A stretch of 64,000 bases of DNA from Selaginella moellendorffii (Eukaryota; Streptophyta; Lycopodiopsida; Selaginellales; Selaginellaceae). The notes below the pieces were generated by a model. It did no database searches. It had not been told where the DNA came from and saw only the letters and a program-made list of their open reading frames with translations. The DNA lies in assembly GCF_000143415.4 (NCBI RefSeq), contig NW_003314276.1:2034107-2098106 (forward strand), in the 5' to 3' direction. Positions 21,649-33,184 of this stretch are shown in pieces. Made by a program: the position numbers and the translations under genes. Within the stretch, counting starts at the first letter, position 1; every line of letters begins with the position of its first letter.

Positions 21649-22403
21649 TTCTGTAAATTAGGTGACAAGGCAAAACCTCTATTAATTAGGAAATATTGCC
21701 ACTCATATTTAATTTTTTTTTAAATTACTATTTTTTAAAAATGCCTCTTTAATAAAAATATTGCCACTAAAACATTAAGAAAATATTCTTTAGTGTACTA
21801 GTATATTTTAAAGCTTTATTCTTAATGACTCCTTTTGTTGACCTGGCTCTCTCTATTAGCAGATTGTACATCACCTAGCAAGCTTTTAATGATTAGTTTC
21901 TACATACTATAGTAATAATATTCACTAGAGGAGAAGGAACAAGGCTAGTGTTTTGCTTTGCACTGTTATTCAAGAGGATGAGTAAAGCAATTGGTAAAAC
22001 CAACACAATATAAATCAAATTGGTATGATCTGGAACAGCTTTGCAAGGAGTAGAAACCTTCCAAACCTCATCTCTTAAAAAGCTCTTGAAATGCCAGGAT
22101 GAGTACTAGAATTGGATTTTTGGGATCGACACAAGCATCTCCAAATATGTTCGATTGTTGGATCGTTCCAGGCGTTTTGACCGATTTTACTCTGGAGGAG
22201 CTGTGGATCAATATCAATGTTGCACCGTGAGAATATCAAAACAGCAATGGATAGATATTTATCTTGTGTTTCTTTTTCCCGCGTTCAAGTCTGACAATCC
22301 ACAGCGTCACCAGCTACTCGTTAAAACCAAAAGTAGTCAAGGGTTAGGTTATAATCTTTCTCGCTTGGATTTTTCTATTGTCGAAGCTCTCGTCAGGTAA
22401 GCT
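21649..22403. repeat. AT-rich flank and 5' part of the gene-capture unit (copy 1)
   Basis: The part 21649-21900 matches 31735-31990 and (inverted) 42710-42952. From about 21900 the sequence matches 33370-33880. A tRNA-Ala 3' remnant lies at 22122-22143. An 81-codon frame (22155-22400), also intact at 42204-41959, reads into the His-rich ORF start. It may be 5' exon sequence of the captured gene, but it has no recognisable motif. Confidence 0.5.
22122..22143 (+). repeat. Truncated tRNA-Ala 3' end
   Basis: GGGATCGACACAAGCATCTC plus CA matches the T arm and acceptor 3' strand of the tRNA-Ala at 12857-12929. Equivalent remnants are at 33601-33622 (plus) and 42216-42237 (minus). The rest of the tRNA is missing in all three. 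Confidence 0.55.
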
Positions 22404-23231
22404 ATGGTCTCTCGCGCTCACGCCGCCCCAACGCTTGCCCGCCGAGCTCCAGCGCCCTGGCATGGCGGCCATCACCGACCTTCACACCCGCGACCTCCAG
22501 CTCTAGCTCCAGCACATCGAGCAGACCACCATGGACACCATCCTCGAGGAGGCCACGAGCCAGCGCCAGCTTTAGCTCCAGTTCTTCAAGGTGACGCTCC
22601 AGTTCGAGCCCCAGCGCCAGCTGCTTTTGTTCACCCTGCTCGCGGCCACCCTGCTCATCTAGCTCCAGCGCCTGCTATCCTTGATCATGCTCGCCACCAC
22701 CATCCAGCTCCAGCAGCAGCAGTGTACCATCATCATCACGGTGATGGAGCTCCTCTGGTTGTTCACCACCATCACCATGGTGGTCACCACCGTGGAGGAC
22801 GCCACAACCACCACCACCACCATGGAGGACGCCACAACCACCACCACCACCACCACCACCACCACCACCACAACCACCACCAGCACCACCATCGTCGCGA
22901 CGGTCACGACGCAGCAGTGGCCACACCAACACCCGCAGCAGTAGCTACAGTGGTTCGGAGGACGCCATGGTCGCTGCTCCAGCTTCTTCTCTGGGTTTTG
23001 GTTGCGATCTTGGTGCTGCTCGCGTGCTTTTTGCTCGTGCGATGGATGTTATCTCGAAGGAAGCAGCGCAGTAATGCGATCTTTCAGGATCCCGGGTGGC
23101 AGATCGAAGTTGTAGTGGACGATCCTCCAACTGAGAAGAAACAGCTGGAAGCTCACACTCGTGGTTCGCACAGCAATGGCACTCTGGGATTCTCCTCTAA
23201 GTGTCCTGCCAACACTGGCAGTGACGCGTAA
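22404..23231 (+). CDS. His-rich single-pass membrane protein ORF, captured gene (copy 1)
   Basis: 275 codons, open in all three copies of the unit. The first 60% is Pro/Ala/His-rich with a His tract (ACC/CAC repeats, 22795-22885). A clear transmembrane helix follows at residues about 190-215 (LLQLLLWVLVAILVLLACFL), with a basic RWMLSRRKQ stop-transfer and a polar tail. His tracts can bind zinc or copper, but no family is recognised. An overlapping frame starting MAAITDLHTRD is Leu/Gln-rich and broken by three TAG codons shared by all copies. That frame could be the true ancestral one, each TAG being a CAG changed by C to T. The ORF ends at a GC|GTAAGT donor-like site. Confidence 0.4.
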   Translation: MVSRAHAAPTLARRAPAPWHGGHHRPSHPRPPALAPAHRADHHGHHPRGGHEPAPALAPVLQGDAPVRAPAPAAFVHPARGHPAHLAPAPAILDHARHHHPAPAAAVYHHHHGDGAPLVVHHHHHGGHHRGGRHNHHHHHGGRHNHHHHHHHHHHHNHHQHHHRRDGHDAAVATPTPAAVATVVRRTPWSLLQLLLWVLVAILVLLACFLLVRWMLSRRKQRSNAIFQDPGWQIEVVVDDPPTEKKQLEAHTRGSHSNGTLGFSSKCPANTGSDA

Positions 23232-24300
23232 GTCAGCTATGTTGCATGCGTTGTCACATGGAAGATTGTGTACAAACAATCTTCAAGGAGATGAAGTTGC
23301 AGAGCAAGAAGACAGCAGGCTCTTGCTCACGGACGGTGAAGATCACATACAAGGGTCGACTGGTGGAAGTCACCAGACTTGGAAGTTATTCCACAGCTGG
23401 CTGGGAAAATGGACTGGGTTTCCACAGAGCAAGAACCTACCAAGTTTCAATTTGACTGAGCTATCCTCTAGAGTGACGGGGGAGCAGCCTCCAAAGGCCA
23501 GAGAAGTTGCTTGAGACGAAAGGTTTGAGAAAAGGTAATGTACTACTTTTGCTCTCTGTTCTTGCAGGCGCTCAAATCTCAACTTCGATGAGAAGAAGCA
23601 GTGCAGGGCATAGCAGCCAGATAAGTTTCTCCAGAGTCAAGAGCATCATAAGCCGGGAATCAAGCAAGTGCAATTGTGAAAGTATGGTCGAAGTCTACAC
23701 TGCGGCTTGCAACACAGGTTGTTCAACAGGATGGGACGAAGAACAGGATAGGTTGGGCTACCTCGCAAATTGTGAATACAAAGCCGATGCATTCGTCGCA
23801 AGCAGCCTCGTGGACATGTGGAAGCATCAGAAGTGTTGAGGAGGACAAATAAACATGACGTTGGTTGCCTGGAACACGATCATCATGGGACATGCACGTC
23901 TTCTATCAGATGCAACGAGAAGCTGGCCTGCCTCCAAACGCTGAGACTTTGTATGGAGCAGCAAAACATCATTTCCTGGGATATGCCGAGAACAACCTTT
24001 GCTCTTGAGCGCTACGAGCAAACCGGCAGCCAAACGCTCAGACTTTTCATGGTGGCGCTCAAGGCACGCGGCGACTTAGCAGAGAAGAGGCTCCACTCGC
24101 AGATCCAGGAGAGAAATCTGGACGGAATCCACTACTCACGTGCTCGCTCAGTGTAGAGACATGCCTGCCATTCGAGAAGTTTTCCGCCCCAAGTTCAGAA
24201 GTACTCTGGTGTCACTGTCACGATGACACACTTCTTCTTGCACTACTCATTTGGAGTAACTGGAGAGTGCCCTACGAAGCATGATGGTCATAGGTATTAT
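23232..24300 (+). pseudogene. PPR gene fragments (copy 1)
   Basis: Pieces in several frames: CEYKADAFVASSLVDMWKHQ and MTLVAWNTIIMGHAR fit the PLS-class PPR pattern (D-xFVASSLVDMYxK, then NVVSWNTMIxGxA), and LAEKRLHSQIQERNLDG fits the GxRLHxxI part. PPR proteins of this class act in organelle RNA processing. Stops and frameshifts separate the pieces. A 33-bp candidate intron (about 23535-23567) precedes them. The 23250-23515 region is open but unrecognised. Confidence 0.6.
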
Positions 24301-25510
24301 AATTTTTCACTAGTTCATAGCTTTTTTGTTTTGTTTTATAACCTTCACAAGGTATTTAGTTTACGCGATTCTTAGGCCAAGATGGTCAAGCTAGTTAGAA
24401 GTCCCTATCTTTAAGCTGTTTTGAGGAAATTGAAGCTTGGCAATGAAAAGTTGTGGAAGCTTTGGAGCTTATCTCCTTACACATATTCTTTTGACTTTTT
24501 CATTAATGACATGCTATTTCAGGGATGGGAATGGACATACAATTTTATTGTGGAGAGGGTATTACACTCATGTTGCCTTGGAAGGTTACTTTTCATTTAG
24601 GTGCTTGGGAGTTGCCTGAGAACTAGGAGTGCTGTGTCAGAACGAGGGAACTCCATCGTATCACAGAAGGAATATGCTTTAATTCCGAAGAACTTAATCA
24701 AAATGAGAGAAAAGCTTTTCTCAGGAGCTTGTTGGTAAACTTTGTGAGGAAAGTGTGTGATGCAAGGTTGATGGAGCCGTCAATCAAACCCAAACAACCT
24801 GAAAACAAGCAAAAGGATCTTAGCTAGCACACCATGGTGAAGAGATAAAAATATTTGAGAAAATACTTATCTCATAAATAATTTTCTTGGTTTACTTGAT
24901 AGTAGTAATAATTTAATTGAGCAATATTGATAAACATATTTATAATTTATAAATCAAGATTATATCAATAGTAGAATAGAAAAGAATATACTAGAACTTA
25001 TATCATTAAACCGATATAAAAACATGGGACTTACGTTTTTCCAATGTTTTGTTGTAGATTAGATGTTATATTCTTCTTTCAACCATGCCCTATACAAATA
25101 TACAAACGTCATAATTACAATTCAACTTCTTTAAATCTTTCCTGATTTCATATTAGTGGAAGAGAAACACCAAACATATGAAGATTATAAATGCTTGGTC
25201 AAAGAAAGCAAAGACAATATATTCAAAGGCAATATAGTTAAAAAGTAAATATGAATATCAATCAACAATACCATAATCACAAGTATATAGTTTTCAGTTA
25301 AGAAAGTGATATTGTAAATGGGAGAATTCATAATGGAGATTATACGTAAATTGGTCGTGTAAGAAGAAGCTATTTAAATTCTAGAAAATGTTTAAGAAAT
25401 AATCTTATAATTTGTTTAAGCTGTTTTATATTTAGGCGAATTTAAATATTATTATGAGTAGAAGTTGAAGAACCCTAAAAGGTTGGCAAGAGGTTTTACA
25501 GAAATTAAAG
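24301..25510. repeat. AT-rich spacer between captured gene fragments (copy 1)
   Basis: Matches 35750-37106. The first 540 bp contain short open frames including SQNERKAFLRSL... equivalents of 35960-36199, with no recognised domain. From 24840 it is AT-rich, non-coding, and similar to 17710-17830. Copy 2 has about 230 extra bases at 36368-36600. Confidence 0.5.
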
Positions 25511-26535
25511 TTACACAAAGCATTTTAGACCGCAAGGGCCGGTCGCAAAAACCCGGTGGCAGTTCAGGCACTTAAAACCTCCAGTCAACCCCTTGTCAAC
25601 GTACACCACCTCGTCCTCCTCGTCAACGCGGTCAGCAATAATGTCAACGGGCACGTTGACCACGCCTGGATCGCCGTTGCTGGGGGGCAACTTGGGCAAG
25701 GCGTCCTTGATCTTGGTGCTGATGATCTTGCTCTTGCGCGACATCTTCCTCACGCAGTGGTGGGCGGCCAGTGCTGTGCTCGATTCAAACGCGAGCTTAC
25801 AACGGGAGCACTCGACAACCGCCGCTCCCCCAGTCGATTCAAGACGGCAACCATCCCCTTTACGAGATCCCTAATCTTCAATGGTTGCCACTGCGGCAAT
25901 GGATTGTCATGGATCACAACCTTGGAAGAATTCTCCTCCCCCTCTTCCTCCATCAAAGCTCCCATCTTTTTCTTCTTTTCCTCCTCCTCCCTGGCCCAGT
26001 GCCGGAGATAGACTTGCTCCAGGCTCGTGTCGCTCTCGTAGTCGGGCTCCTCGATCACCTCCTTGATTTTGATCTTCGCGGGGCTGCGCGGAGCGATAGC
26101 GGCGGCGGCCCTCGCGATCCGCGACTCCGGATGGCATCGCATGTGTCCCGACAGCCCTTTGATCGATACGAACTCCTTGCCACACTCTGGGCACTCGTGA
26201 TCCTTGCCCTTGCTGCTCAGTTTCTTCTTCTTGATCTGCTCCTCCGCAAACTTGAGGTTCTTCTTAGGATTTGCCCTCAGCGCATACAACCCATTGCATC
26301 CCCCGGCCCGCTGGACGTCGTCGCCGGAGCTCCGGTCGTCATCCTCGCTGTGATCGAGGTCTTGGAACAAGCTCTCCTCGACCAGGCAGTGCCGGAGCTG
26401 GGGATAGGCCTTCTTCCGCTTGGTGCTCCTCACCAGATCCTTTTCATGACGATCCTCACCCACCTGTCCATTCTGCTGCTGCTGCTGCTCATACTCATGC
26501 TCTTGCTCCACGATCTTCCTCTTCGCCGATCTCAT
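25511..26535 (-). pseudogene. C2H2 zinc-finger protein gene, captured (copy 1)
   Basis: The preferred start is ATG 26535 (MRSAKRKIVEQEHEYEQ); the open frame upstream runs through a (GA)n tract. Finger 1 is CPECGKEFVSIKGLSGHMRCH (residues about 125-145), with the C2-H3 spacing and KGLSGH helix typical of plant fingers. After KIR the frame shifts because about 57 bp present in copy 2 is missing. Finger 2 (CxxC...ALAAHHC) and a partial finger 3 (CLNCHRVFATG) follow in the next frame, down to 25511. It would be a nuclear DNA-binding regulator if intact. Confidence 0.65.
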
Positions 26536-26632
26536 AGGTAGCCACCGATTGATTGATCGACCGCGCAAGAAAAAACCGAACCCTTTCCTCTTACAACGAA
26601 TTAGGGCACACTTCCTTGTTCCCGCCACAGCC

Positions 26633-26634
<2 letters not shown>

Positions 26635-26677
<43 letters not shown>
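26635..26677. repeat. (CT)n microsatellite, about 21 units
   Basis: An uninterrupted CT run upstream of the zinc-finger start, that is a GA run in its 5' UTR. The equivalent at 38333-38395 has about 31 units, and 20 bp more of flank. Confidence 0.95.
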
Positions 26678-26680
<3 letters not shown>

Positions 26681-26857
26681 TGGTTAAAAATTAGAGGCGA
26701 ACAAAAATTCTTCTCTATGATCGACTGCATGGTTTGATCTCTCTTCCTTGCGAAATTCCAAAGCTTTGCTGCCGTTAGCTTGAAGGGGAGGAAAAAACAA
26801 GAAAAAAAATGGTCACAAAATGGTCACCTTTGGACTAAAGGGAGCCCCTGAATTTTT

Positions 26858-27479
26858 TCACTGCTGCTGCTCCGTGGATCCATCGTTGTGGGAAGAATCA
26901 GAGTTTCCACCACCGCTGCCACCGTTTCTACAGGGAGCTACCCCTCGCTGCCGCTGCTTGTAGCTGGCTTTGAAGATTGCCTGGCAGAACCACTTGGTTC
27001 GATCATCCAGCTCCATCCCCGGGCTCTCCACCATCTTCTTCTTCTGCTTCTCCAGCTCATGGATCACTGGGTTTGGAGCGTTTCCATCCGAATCCTTGGC
27101 TAACTCCTGGCAAGTAAAGCCAGAAGTTCACAGAAGAACTTTCAACCAAGAAAGAACACTAACCTGGCTCTTGTGTATCAAGCTCTCGAGGCTCTTGAGC
27201 TTGCGGTGAGGCCACTGGGGGATCCCAAACTCGCAGCACCGCTTCTTGAGCACAGTGCGGCTGACTTTGAGCTCCTTGGACGCCTGAGTGATCAGCATGG
27301 TGAAGTAGCGGGAGAGATCTTCGAGGCTTATGTCCATCATCCTCTTGGTTGGGCCAAGGAAGCCACTGCATGTCACCTTGTTGCTCACATCAACCAGGTC
27401 GTTTGCTCCATCGCGTTACCATTGCCACCATCGCCACCACCCTCGTTTCGGTTGAATCCAATTGAGCCTCCCGACATCA
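26858..27479 (-). pseudogene. RWP-RK (RKD-type) transcription factor gene, captured (copy 1)
   Basis: Exon 1 ends at 27164, intron is 27163-27107 (GT...AG), exon 2 is 27106-26858. The RWP-RK domain reads ISLEDLSRYFTMLITQASK then LKKRCCEFGIPQWPHRK, so the signature RWPxRK is QWPHRK here and RWPHRK in copy 2. After the intron, a helical HELEKQKKK segment is followed by a basic tail and a Gly/Ser/Gln end. RKD proteins are nuclear regulators of egg/gametophyte identity. The N-terminal part (upstream of about 27388) is frameshifted relative to copy 2, so this copy is probably dead. Confidence 0.7.
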
Positions 27480-28579
27480 TAATCAACCAATTCCCAAGTT
27501 GCAATTGCAAATACTTCTTTTAACATTAAATTTTGAAATTTTTTCATCCTTTGTATAGGATGTTAAACTTTGGATTCATCATAATGTTTAAACATAAGGT
27601 GAAAAAAATAGACATTGGTATTGTATTAACTTAATATAAATATATACTTAAACAATTAGTATAAATTATTGTGATAACACAAAACCTCTGCCACAAAAAT
27701 TAGATGGTGGTAACAGATTTAAATATTACTTAAATTACTAATTTTATTCAAATATTATTAATAAAACTGTATGCAACTAAAACCTTAATAGAATATTCTT
27801 CAGTGTGTCAAAATATTCTTGTCCACTCCCTTGGCTTACTATTTACTAGCTCCTTGTATTAACAAATCATTTTATATAGAGCATAATCCTTGATGGTGAT
27901 AGCTATTTGAAAGAGCTGCCATTTTAAATTTCTTTTTAAACACTACTAAACAATATATACCAAGTTGGAATAGGACATTTTATAGTTTCATCAGTAATAA
28001 AGCATAAATAAATTGGTGAGGTATTAGAATTCTATATAATGGTGGTATAAACAAAGTTTTAATTAGCTGAGAGAGGAGTTACCTTTTCCATTGGGAAATA
28101 AGTTTACATGAATGCACAGAGAAATGTATTCAAGTTAAACACCATGATGTGCACAAGTGAGTTTTCACATACTTGCTCCACAAGTATTAACAACAAATCT
28201 TATTGAAATTTATCATATGATATGGTTATAAAAAATAAATTGCTCTAAATATTTATTTTAATATGAAATATGTTACAATGACTTGGTTATCTTTATGCTA
28301 TAGTAGTGTAAGCCATCAATTTTTCCTTTCCAATTTGCCAGCTTACCTCGTTTATCCAACCAATACCGCCTTCGTCTTAATTAAATTCCTTCGCCAAAGT
28401 TTTCACTTATTGTACCAGCTTTTACTTGGTCCTACTTAGTTTCAGCTACTCATTGCACAAGCAACGGAGCGCTAGGCATCCATCCACAAATTCCCAATCT
28501 CTCTCAATCCCCTTCCCTGGGTTAAACTAGACTTAAGGTTCGGCTACATTCCTTGCAGGCACAAGCAGCCAAGCACACC
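27480..28579. repeat. AT-rich flank of the capture unit and unassigned spacer
   Basis: The part 27480-28080 matches 39235-39845; 27860-28300 is also the reverse complement of parts of 14750-15400. From about 28310 to 28579 the sequence is less AT-rich and unassigned; nothing coding is seen there. Confidence 0.5.
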
Positions 28580-29202
28580 AAACATTTCAACCGCTATATA
28601 TGCACAATTTCTAGAGGATCGGTTTGCTGGATGTCATGCCTAACTTCATAAACTTGTGGTCCAACTTGCTATAACACCCAATATGGTCCTTTCCACTGAG
28701 CAAGGAGCCCCTTAGATAAATCATGTACCATAAGATAGAGAAAACAGAGTAACATTAAGTCATCCACTTTGTACTTTGCAAATGGACGATGATGGGAGTT
28801 GTAACGCCGTTGTTTTCCCACTTGTACATGGCCTAAGTGTTCGGCAGACTCTGCTCAGACAAGTAGAAGAATGCTCATCAAATACTAATCCCACAATTTA
28901 GCATTGGCAGCTTGTGACAATCGCGAAAGGTAAACCCAGCTTCATTAGTAATATTGAACCATGACCATACAGGAGTTTATATAGTGAAGCACTAACAGAA
29001 CTCTGCACCCCTATAACATATGCATATTAAAGAGATGGCAAATAACCATCCCAATCCAAATGCTGAAAGTTCATATACTTCGCGATCATTCCTTTGAATG
29101 TCCAAACGAGCCGTTCTACCAAACCGTCTAACTATGGATGATAAGCATTCGTGAAAGTGTGGCATATCCCTAATCTAGACGTCAAAACATGAAATGCCTC
29201 AA

Positions 29203-29530
29203 CTATAAATGTAGGACTATTATCTGAAAGAATTCACTCCGAACAAGAATGCTAGAACACCACTCGATTGAGGAAGAAGTATCCAGCAGTTGTAGAGGCA
29301 CTAGCCAAAACACCAACTTCCACCCAATGAGTGAAATAGTCAGAAGCAATAATAACATATTCATTACCAACAGCCGACTGTGGAAAAGGTCCCATAAGAT
29401 TAAATGCCACCAACTCAAATAGACGGGAAACTACAATTGACTCCAACCATCCATCCGCGGCATGAGGGGGAGTATTATGAGCTTGGCACCAAATGCAACT
29501 ATGCACATACCGGATAATATCACATCGCAT
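29203..29530 (-). pseudogene. Gypsy integrase zinc-binding and core fragment (copy 2)
   Basis: 92-codon frame 29530-29252. It has the second half of the H2C2 zinc-binding motif (CIWCQAHN) and then the core start FELVAFNLMGPFPQS...YVIIASDYFTHWVEV, where the first catalytic Asp position (usually LDFVGPLP) reads FNLMGPFP. No full D,D-35-E core is left. Confidence 0.7.
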
Positions 29531-29783
29531 CTTTGGCTAATAGAAAAACTTGCGTAACTTCTCAGTCATATGACGATGTCCTATAGAACAGGAAAATCAT
29601 GGTAGGCATGGAGAAACCGTTGAATAAAGATAGAAGGCACCACTAGCCGTAAATGATCATCAATATCCATCCCCACAAAATAAAAAAGGCCGTTTTCAAA
29701 GCAATATTAAGAATATAAGGCAATATAAGGCGTCTTCAAGGTGATATTGAGAATGTCTCAAAGGATAGTTGACAGGTAACTTT

Positions 29784-30206
29784 TTATACCCAAAGTCGCA
29801 TTTGTGACAGCCGATCAACTACTACAACACAAAAACAGTTGGAGGAATTGAAAAAGGGAAGAGCAAAATAACACGGAAACATAGAAGGAAGTAATAGGGC
29901 AACAAAAGTAATGGACGTAGAGGTAGAAGCAAAGGGAGAAAAAGGTATGGAAGTGAGAGGAATGGATGAAATATAAGAAAGTATAAGACAAAAGGGAGAA
30001 GCCTTAAAGTCATATTTGGCATGATTGCATTGCAACCAATCCATACCAAAGATGAGGTCAAAAGCTTGACTTGACACCACCCGCAATGACTGCAACCCAA
30101 ACTCGAGATCACCTACATACACAATTAGGTCCACCTCATCCCGTGCACATGCATATATATAACTGTTGCTATAAAGAATGAAAATTGGCTCCATCGCATA
30201 GCACAA
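29784..30206 (-). pseudogene. Retropepsin-like protease fragment (copy 2)
   Basis: Same 140-codon frame as in copy 1, with FDLIFGMDWLQCNHAKYDF. The catalytic triad region is not included. Confidence 0.6.
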
Positions 30207-30370
30207 GTGTAGACGGCAACATGTGGCATTAAGTCGAGCAATAGAAGACAGAGAGAATAATAGGAGACCACTTGTTATAAAAATAAGCTTGGAAAGTAAA
30301 CACTGGATGAACTGGTGCCAAATGAACCCTATGATGATACTCCTGAAAGAAATATGGAAGGGTCACTAAC

Positions 30371-31340
30371 TTATTTGCGCAAGGTCCTTTTATTATTAAT
30401 TATGTGACTCCTCATTTCCCGGATGCATCTCAGTATCCAAACCTTCCACTACAGTAGCACCAACAAAACATTGTTGATGCCAAGGTCTCCACCCAAGAAA
30501 TGGTGGCTGCCAATCTGGAAAACACTGACAACACTGATAAGTGTGACCAACTTCATCACATGCTCAACAACAAATATCATGGCCATGACCATGTCCTTGC
30601 CCTTGTCCTTGGACTTAAGCAACAGTAGCATCAACCTCAATTGGAACATGACCATTATTCACATGAAGTGAAGTTGAAGGACATGCAGTGAGAAGTGAAA
30701 GAGGTGACATCTTATAATGTTGTGCAAAGTGAAGAGCATCATCAAGGGTGGCTAGAGCAAGTGCATGCACAAGTCCGACAACATCTTGACGAAGTATTGG
30801 CCACAACATTCCTAGCTTGATCCGCTTTAATATATTTGACCCCGCACGAAGCAAAAGGCTTCGGAAACAAACGCCAAATTCCATTACTAACTTAGATGGC
30901 CCTTGACAAAGATGATGCAATTGTTAGAAGGCATCATCATAATTATTGCCATGTTCGAATGTGCATTTGAAGACATCTGGAAGAACATTCCAATTCCCAC
31001 GAGTGGTTGCCCTCAGACCATTGTACCATTGCAATGCCGTCCCTTGGAGACATGTGGGAAACTCACGCAAATGTCAAACATCATCCCAGAAATGATATGT
31101 GGCAATTATTGTGAAATGATCGAACCAATAGTACACATTATCCCAAAGATTCCCACAAAAGAACTCTGGCCGAACACGAATATTGGCACCAAAGGTAGGA
31201 GGAGCTATACCACGTGCCATGAATGCCACCATCAATTGAGTTTGGTTATCCAATCACAATCGCATAGCATCAAACAATTGCACCAATTGCTGCTCCAGAG
31301 TCAACGGAGGAGACTGTTAATCTACCATAAAGATGAATGA
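30371..31340 (-). pseudogene. Gypsy gag remnants (copy 2)
   Basis: Frames include 30920-30615 (LVMEFGVCFRSLLLRAGS) and the zinc-knuckle part near 30590-30520. Stops and shifts correspond closely to those in copy 1. Confidence 0.6.
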
Positions 31341-31734
31341 AAATAAAAAAGCAAAAGAAGATAAATGAAAAAAATAGCTAAAAGGAAAGGGAGATCTGAA
31401 CAATGCAAAAACTAAATCGAAACAAAAATCCTAAAAAAGGAAAGAACAAAAGAAAGTAAATGGAAAAAGTTAAATCTAAACAATACAAAAATTTAAACTA
31501 TAATCCCAAATCTAAACACTCTTCAAGGACAATCAAAGGTGCTCTTTATCTCTACCAATATGAGTGCATAGAATATGGAAAGAGAATATAGAAAATATAT
31601 ATCTCAATTATCCCAAAAACTATAATTTATATACAGGAGCGAGTGGTCCAAATTGAAACTAATCTGACAGCTACTAAAATCCCATTACGCTAATATTAGT
31701 ATATGGCATTGTAGTTATACACTTGGACCTTACA

Positions 31735-32039
31735 TTCTGTAAATTAGGTGACAAGGCAAAACCTCTATTAATTAGGAAATATTGCTACTCATATTTAAAT
31801 TTTTTTTAAATTACTATTTTTTAAAAATGCCTCTTTAATAAAAATATTGCCACTAAAACATTAAGAAAATATTCTTTAGTGTACTAGTATATTTTAAAGC
31901 TTTATTCTTAATGACTCCTTTTGTTGACCTGTCTCTCTCTATTAGCAGATTGTACATCACCTAGCAAGCTTTTAATGATTAGTTTCTTTGAATTGATCAA
32001 GAGTGCCCAATATCTCTATTTGTTTGTTCAGGGGCTATG
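31735..32039. repeat. AT-rich repeat flank (copy 2)
   Basis: Matches 21649-21900 and continues to the solo-LTR insertion site. Inverted equivalent: 42660-42952, which lacks the solo LTR and shows the uninterrupted sequence. No genes. Confidence 0.6.
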
Positions 32040-33184
32040 TGTCGCGAATGTGACTTCGGGTATCGAAAGTTATCTGTCAGCTAGTCCTTTCGGATATTCT
32101 TACCTTACTGCCACGATGGCAGGAGGTCAGTATTGCTGGACCCGTTATCAGTCTCCGCCTAAGCTAGTTGAGAAACTGGTCCTCGCGTGTGCACTTGACC
32201 AGATGGGCATAAGGACGGAATTCCTAAGTGCTATTAGTCAAGCATACTTGACCTGGTTAGAGAAACTCATTCATTGACTTGCACTTGCTAGTGTTGGGAA
32301 CCCCCGCAATATTGAGATTGGTCCCTCAATATCGCTAGATGATAGCTTACCGTGTCTGCCAAACACCCTCGCTATCATGCCCTTTGTGTTAGTCTCATTT
32401 TGGTCCCAAATGCTATTTATGGAAAGTGTCCAGATTTGCTCATTTGGCATATCTGCAGAATGTAGAGATTGTCCTGAACACAATGGTGTTCGTCCGGTGC
32501 CCAAATTCGCAATCTAGGGACATTCCATATTTAGTAAGTTTCGAGCTTGTCCCAAAGACTAACTCCTGATACTAAAGGAGGCTTGGGGTGAAAGCCCAAA
32601 GCGTGTGTTCCTCAAGGGGGGGGGGGGCTGTGGGGGGTTCCAAATGTATAGTAGGGATAGTGGGTAGGTCGGGCATGGCCGACCAACCTGAGGCATAGTC
32701 TAGCTTCTGCTTGCGTGCCTGTCCTTGTTCTGCGTCCGGCTTGGGTCTAAGCCCAAGTTCCATTCCATGCTAGCTGGTGGAGTACCCATGTCCTCGCATT
32801 AGGCCATCGGTATGCCGAAATAGCGCCAGACTCCGTTTGGCTCTGTTTTGCGTGCTAGTCCTGGCATTGGGATGCTGGTTGCTCCAGGACTGTTCCAAAT
32901 TGCTCCGGGCTCCCATCCCTTCGCTCCTTGGGCTTCATGCTCGGGAGTTGCTCCGTGGTTCGGTTCTGTCACTCCTCGGCTCCATGCTTGGGAGTTTGGC
33001 ACCGTTCCTTCGTTCAGTGGCCCAAGGCCCTGAACCTCGGGTTCCTGTGGACACGTGGCATGGACACGTGGTATGTGACACGTGGCATCTGTCACGTGGC
33101 ACAAAGAGGGTTTAGGTTCCGCTTTGTGGTGTTATCCTATGGTAAATCACCATAGGATAAAGGGTCAAAACCACGTGTGCTACA
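32040..33184. mobile_element. Solo LTR with 5-bp target duplication CTATG
   Basis: Starts TGTCGCGAATGTG and ends GTGCTACA, with CTATG on both sides (32035-32039 and 33185-33189). The uninterrupted site is visible inverted at about 42650, where GGTATCTCATAGCCCC is continuous. Part of it (about 32575-32660, inverted) resembles the 1.7-kb LTR family around GGGTGAAAGCCCAAAGCG. It contains a G-run (about 32618-32630) and a hairpin. Reading frames inside are not considered genes. Confidence 0.85.
33132..33160. repeat. Perfect hairpin in the solo LTR
   Basis: Arms TTATCCTATGG and CCATAGGATAA (11 bp) around a 7-base loop, about 25 bp from the LTR end. Confidence 0.85.

Larger units (their letters stand above)
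28580..31734 (-). mobile_element. Ty3/gypsy retrotransposon, 3' truncated (copy 2)
   Basis: Colinear with copy 1 from its position 18500 onward. The 3' LTR and integrase C-terminus are missing. The 5' LTR is at 31561-31734, beginning TGAGTGCAT on the plus strand. The right flank (TTCTGTAAATTAGG) is identical to that of copy 1, so the two were made by one insertion and a later segmental duplication. Confidence 0.75.

Noticed and set aside
22659-22944. Gly-, Val- and Thr-rich frames over the ACC/CAC repeat
   Set aside because: Shadows of the triplet repeat in the His-rich ORF.
25556-26541. Plus-strand frames of 151-256 codons opposite the zinc-finger gene
   Set aside because: They lie antisense to a gene with clear C2H2 motifs and show no motif of their own.
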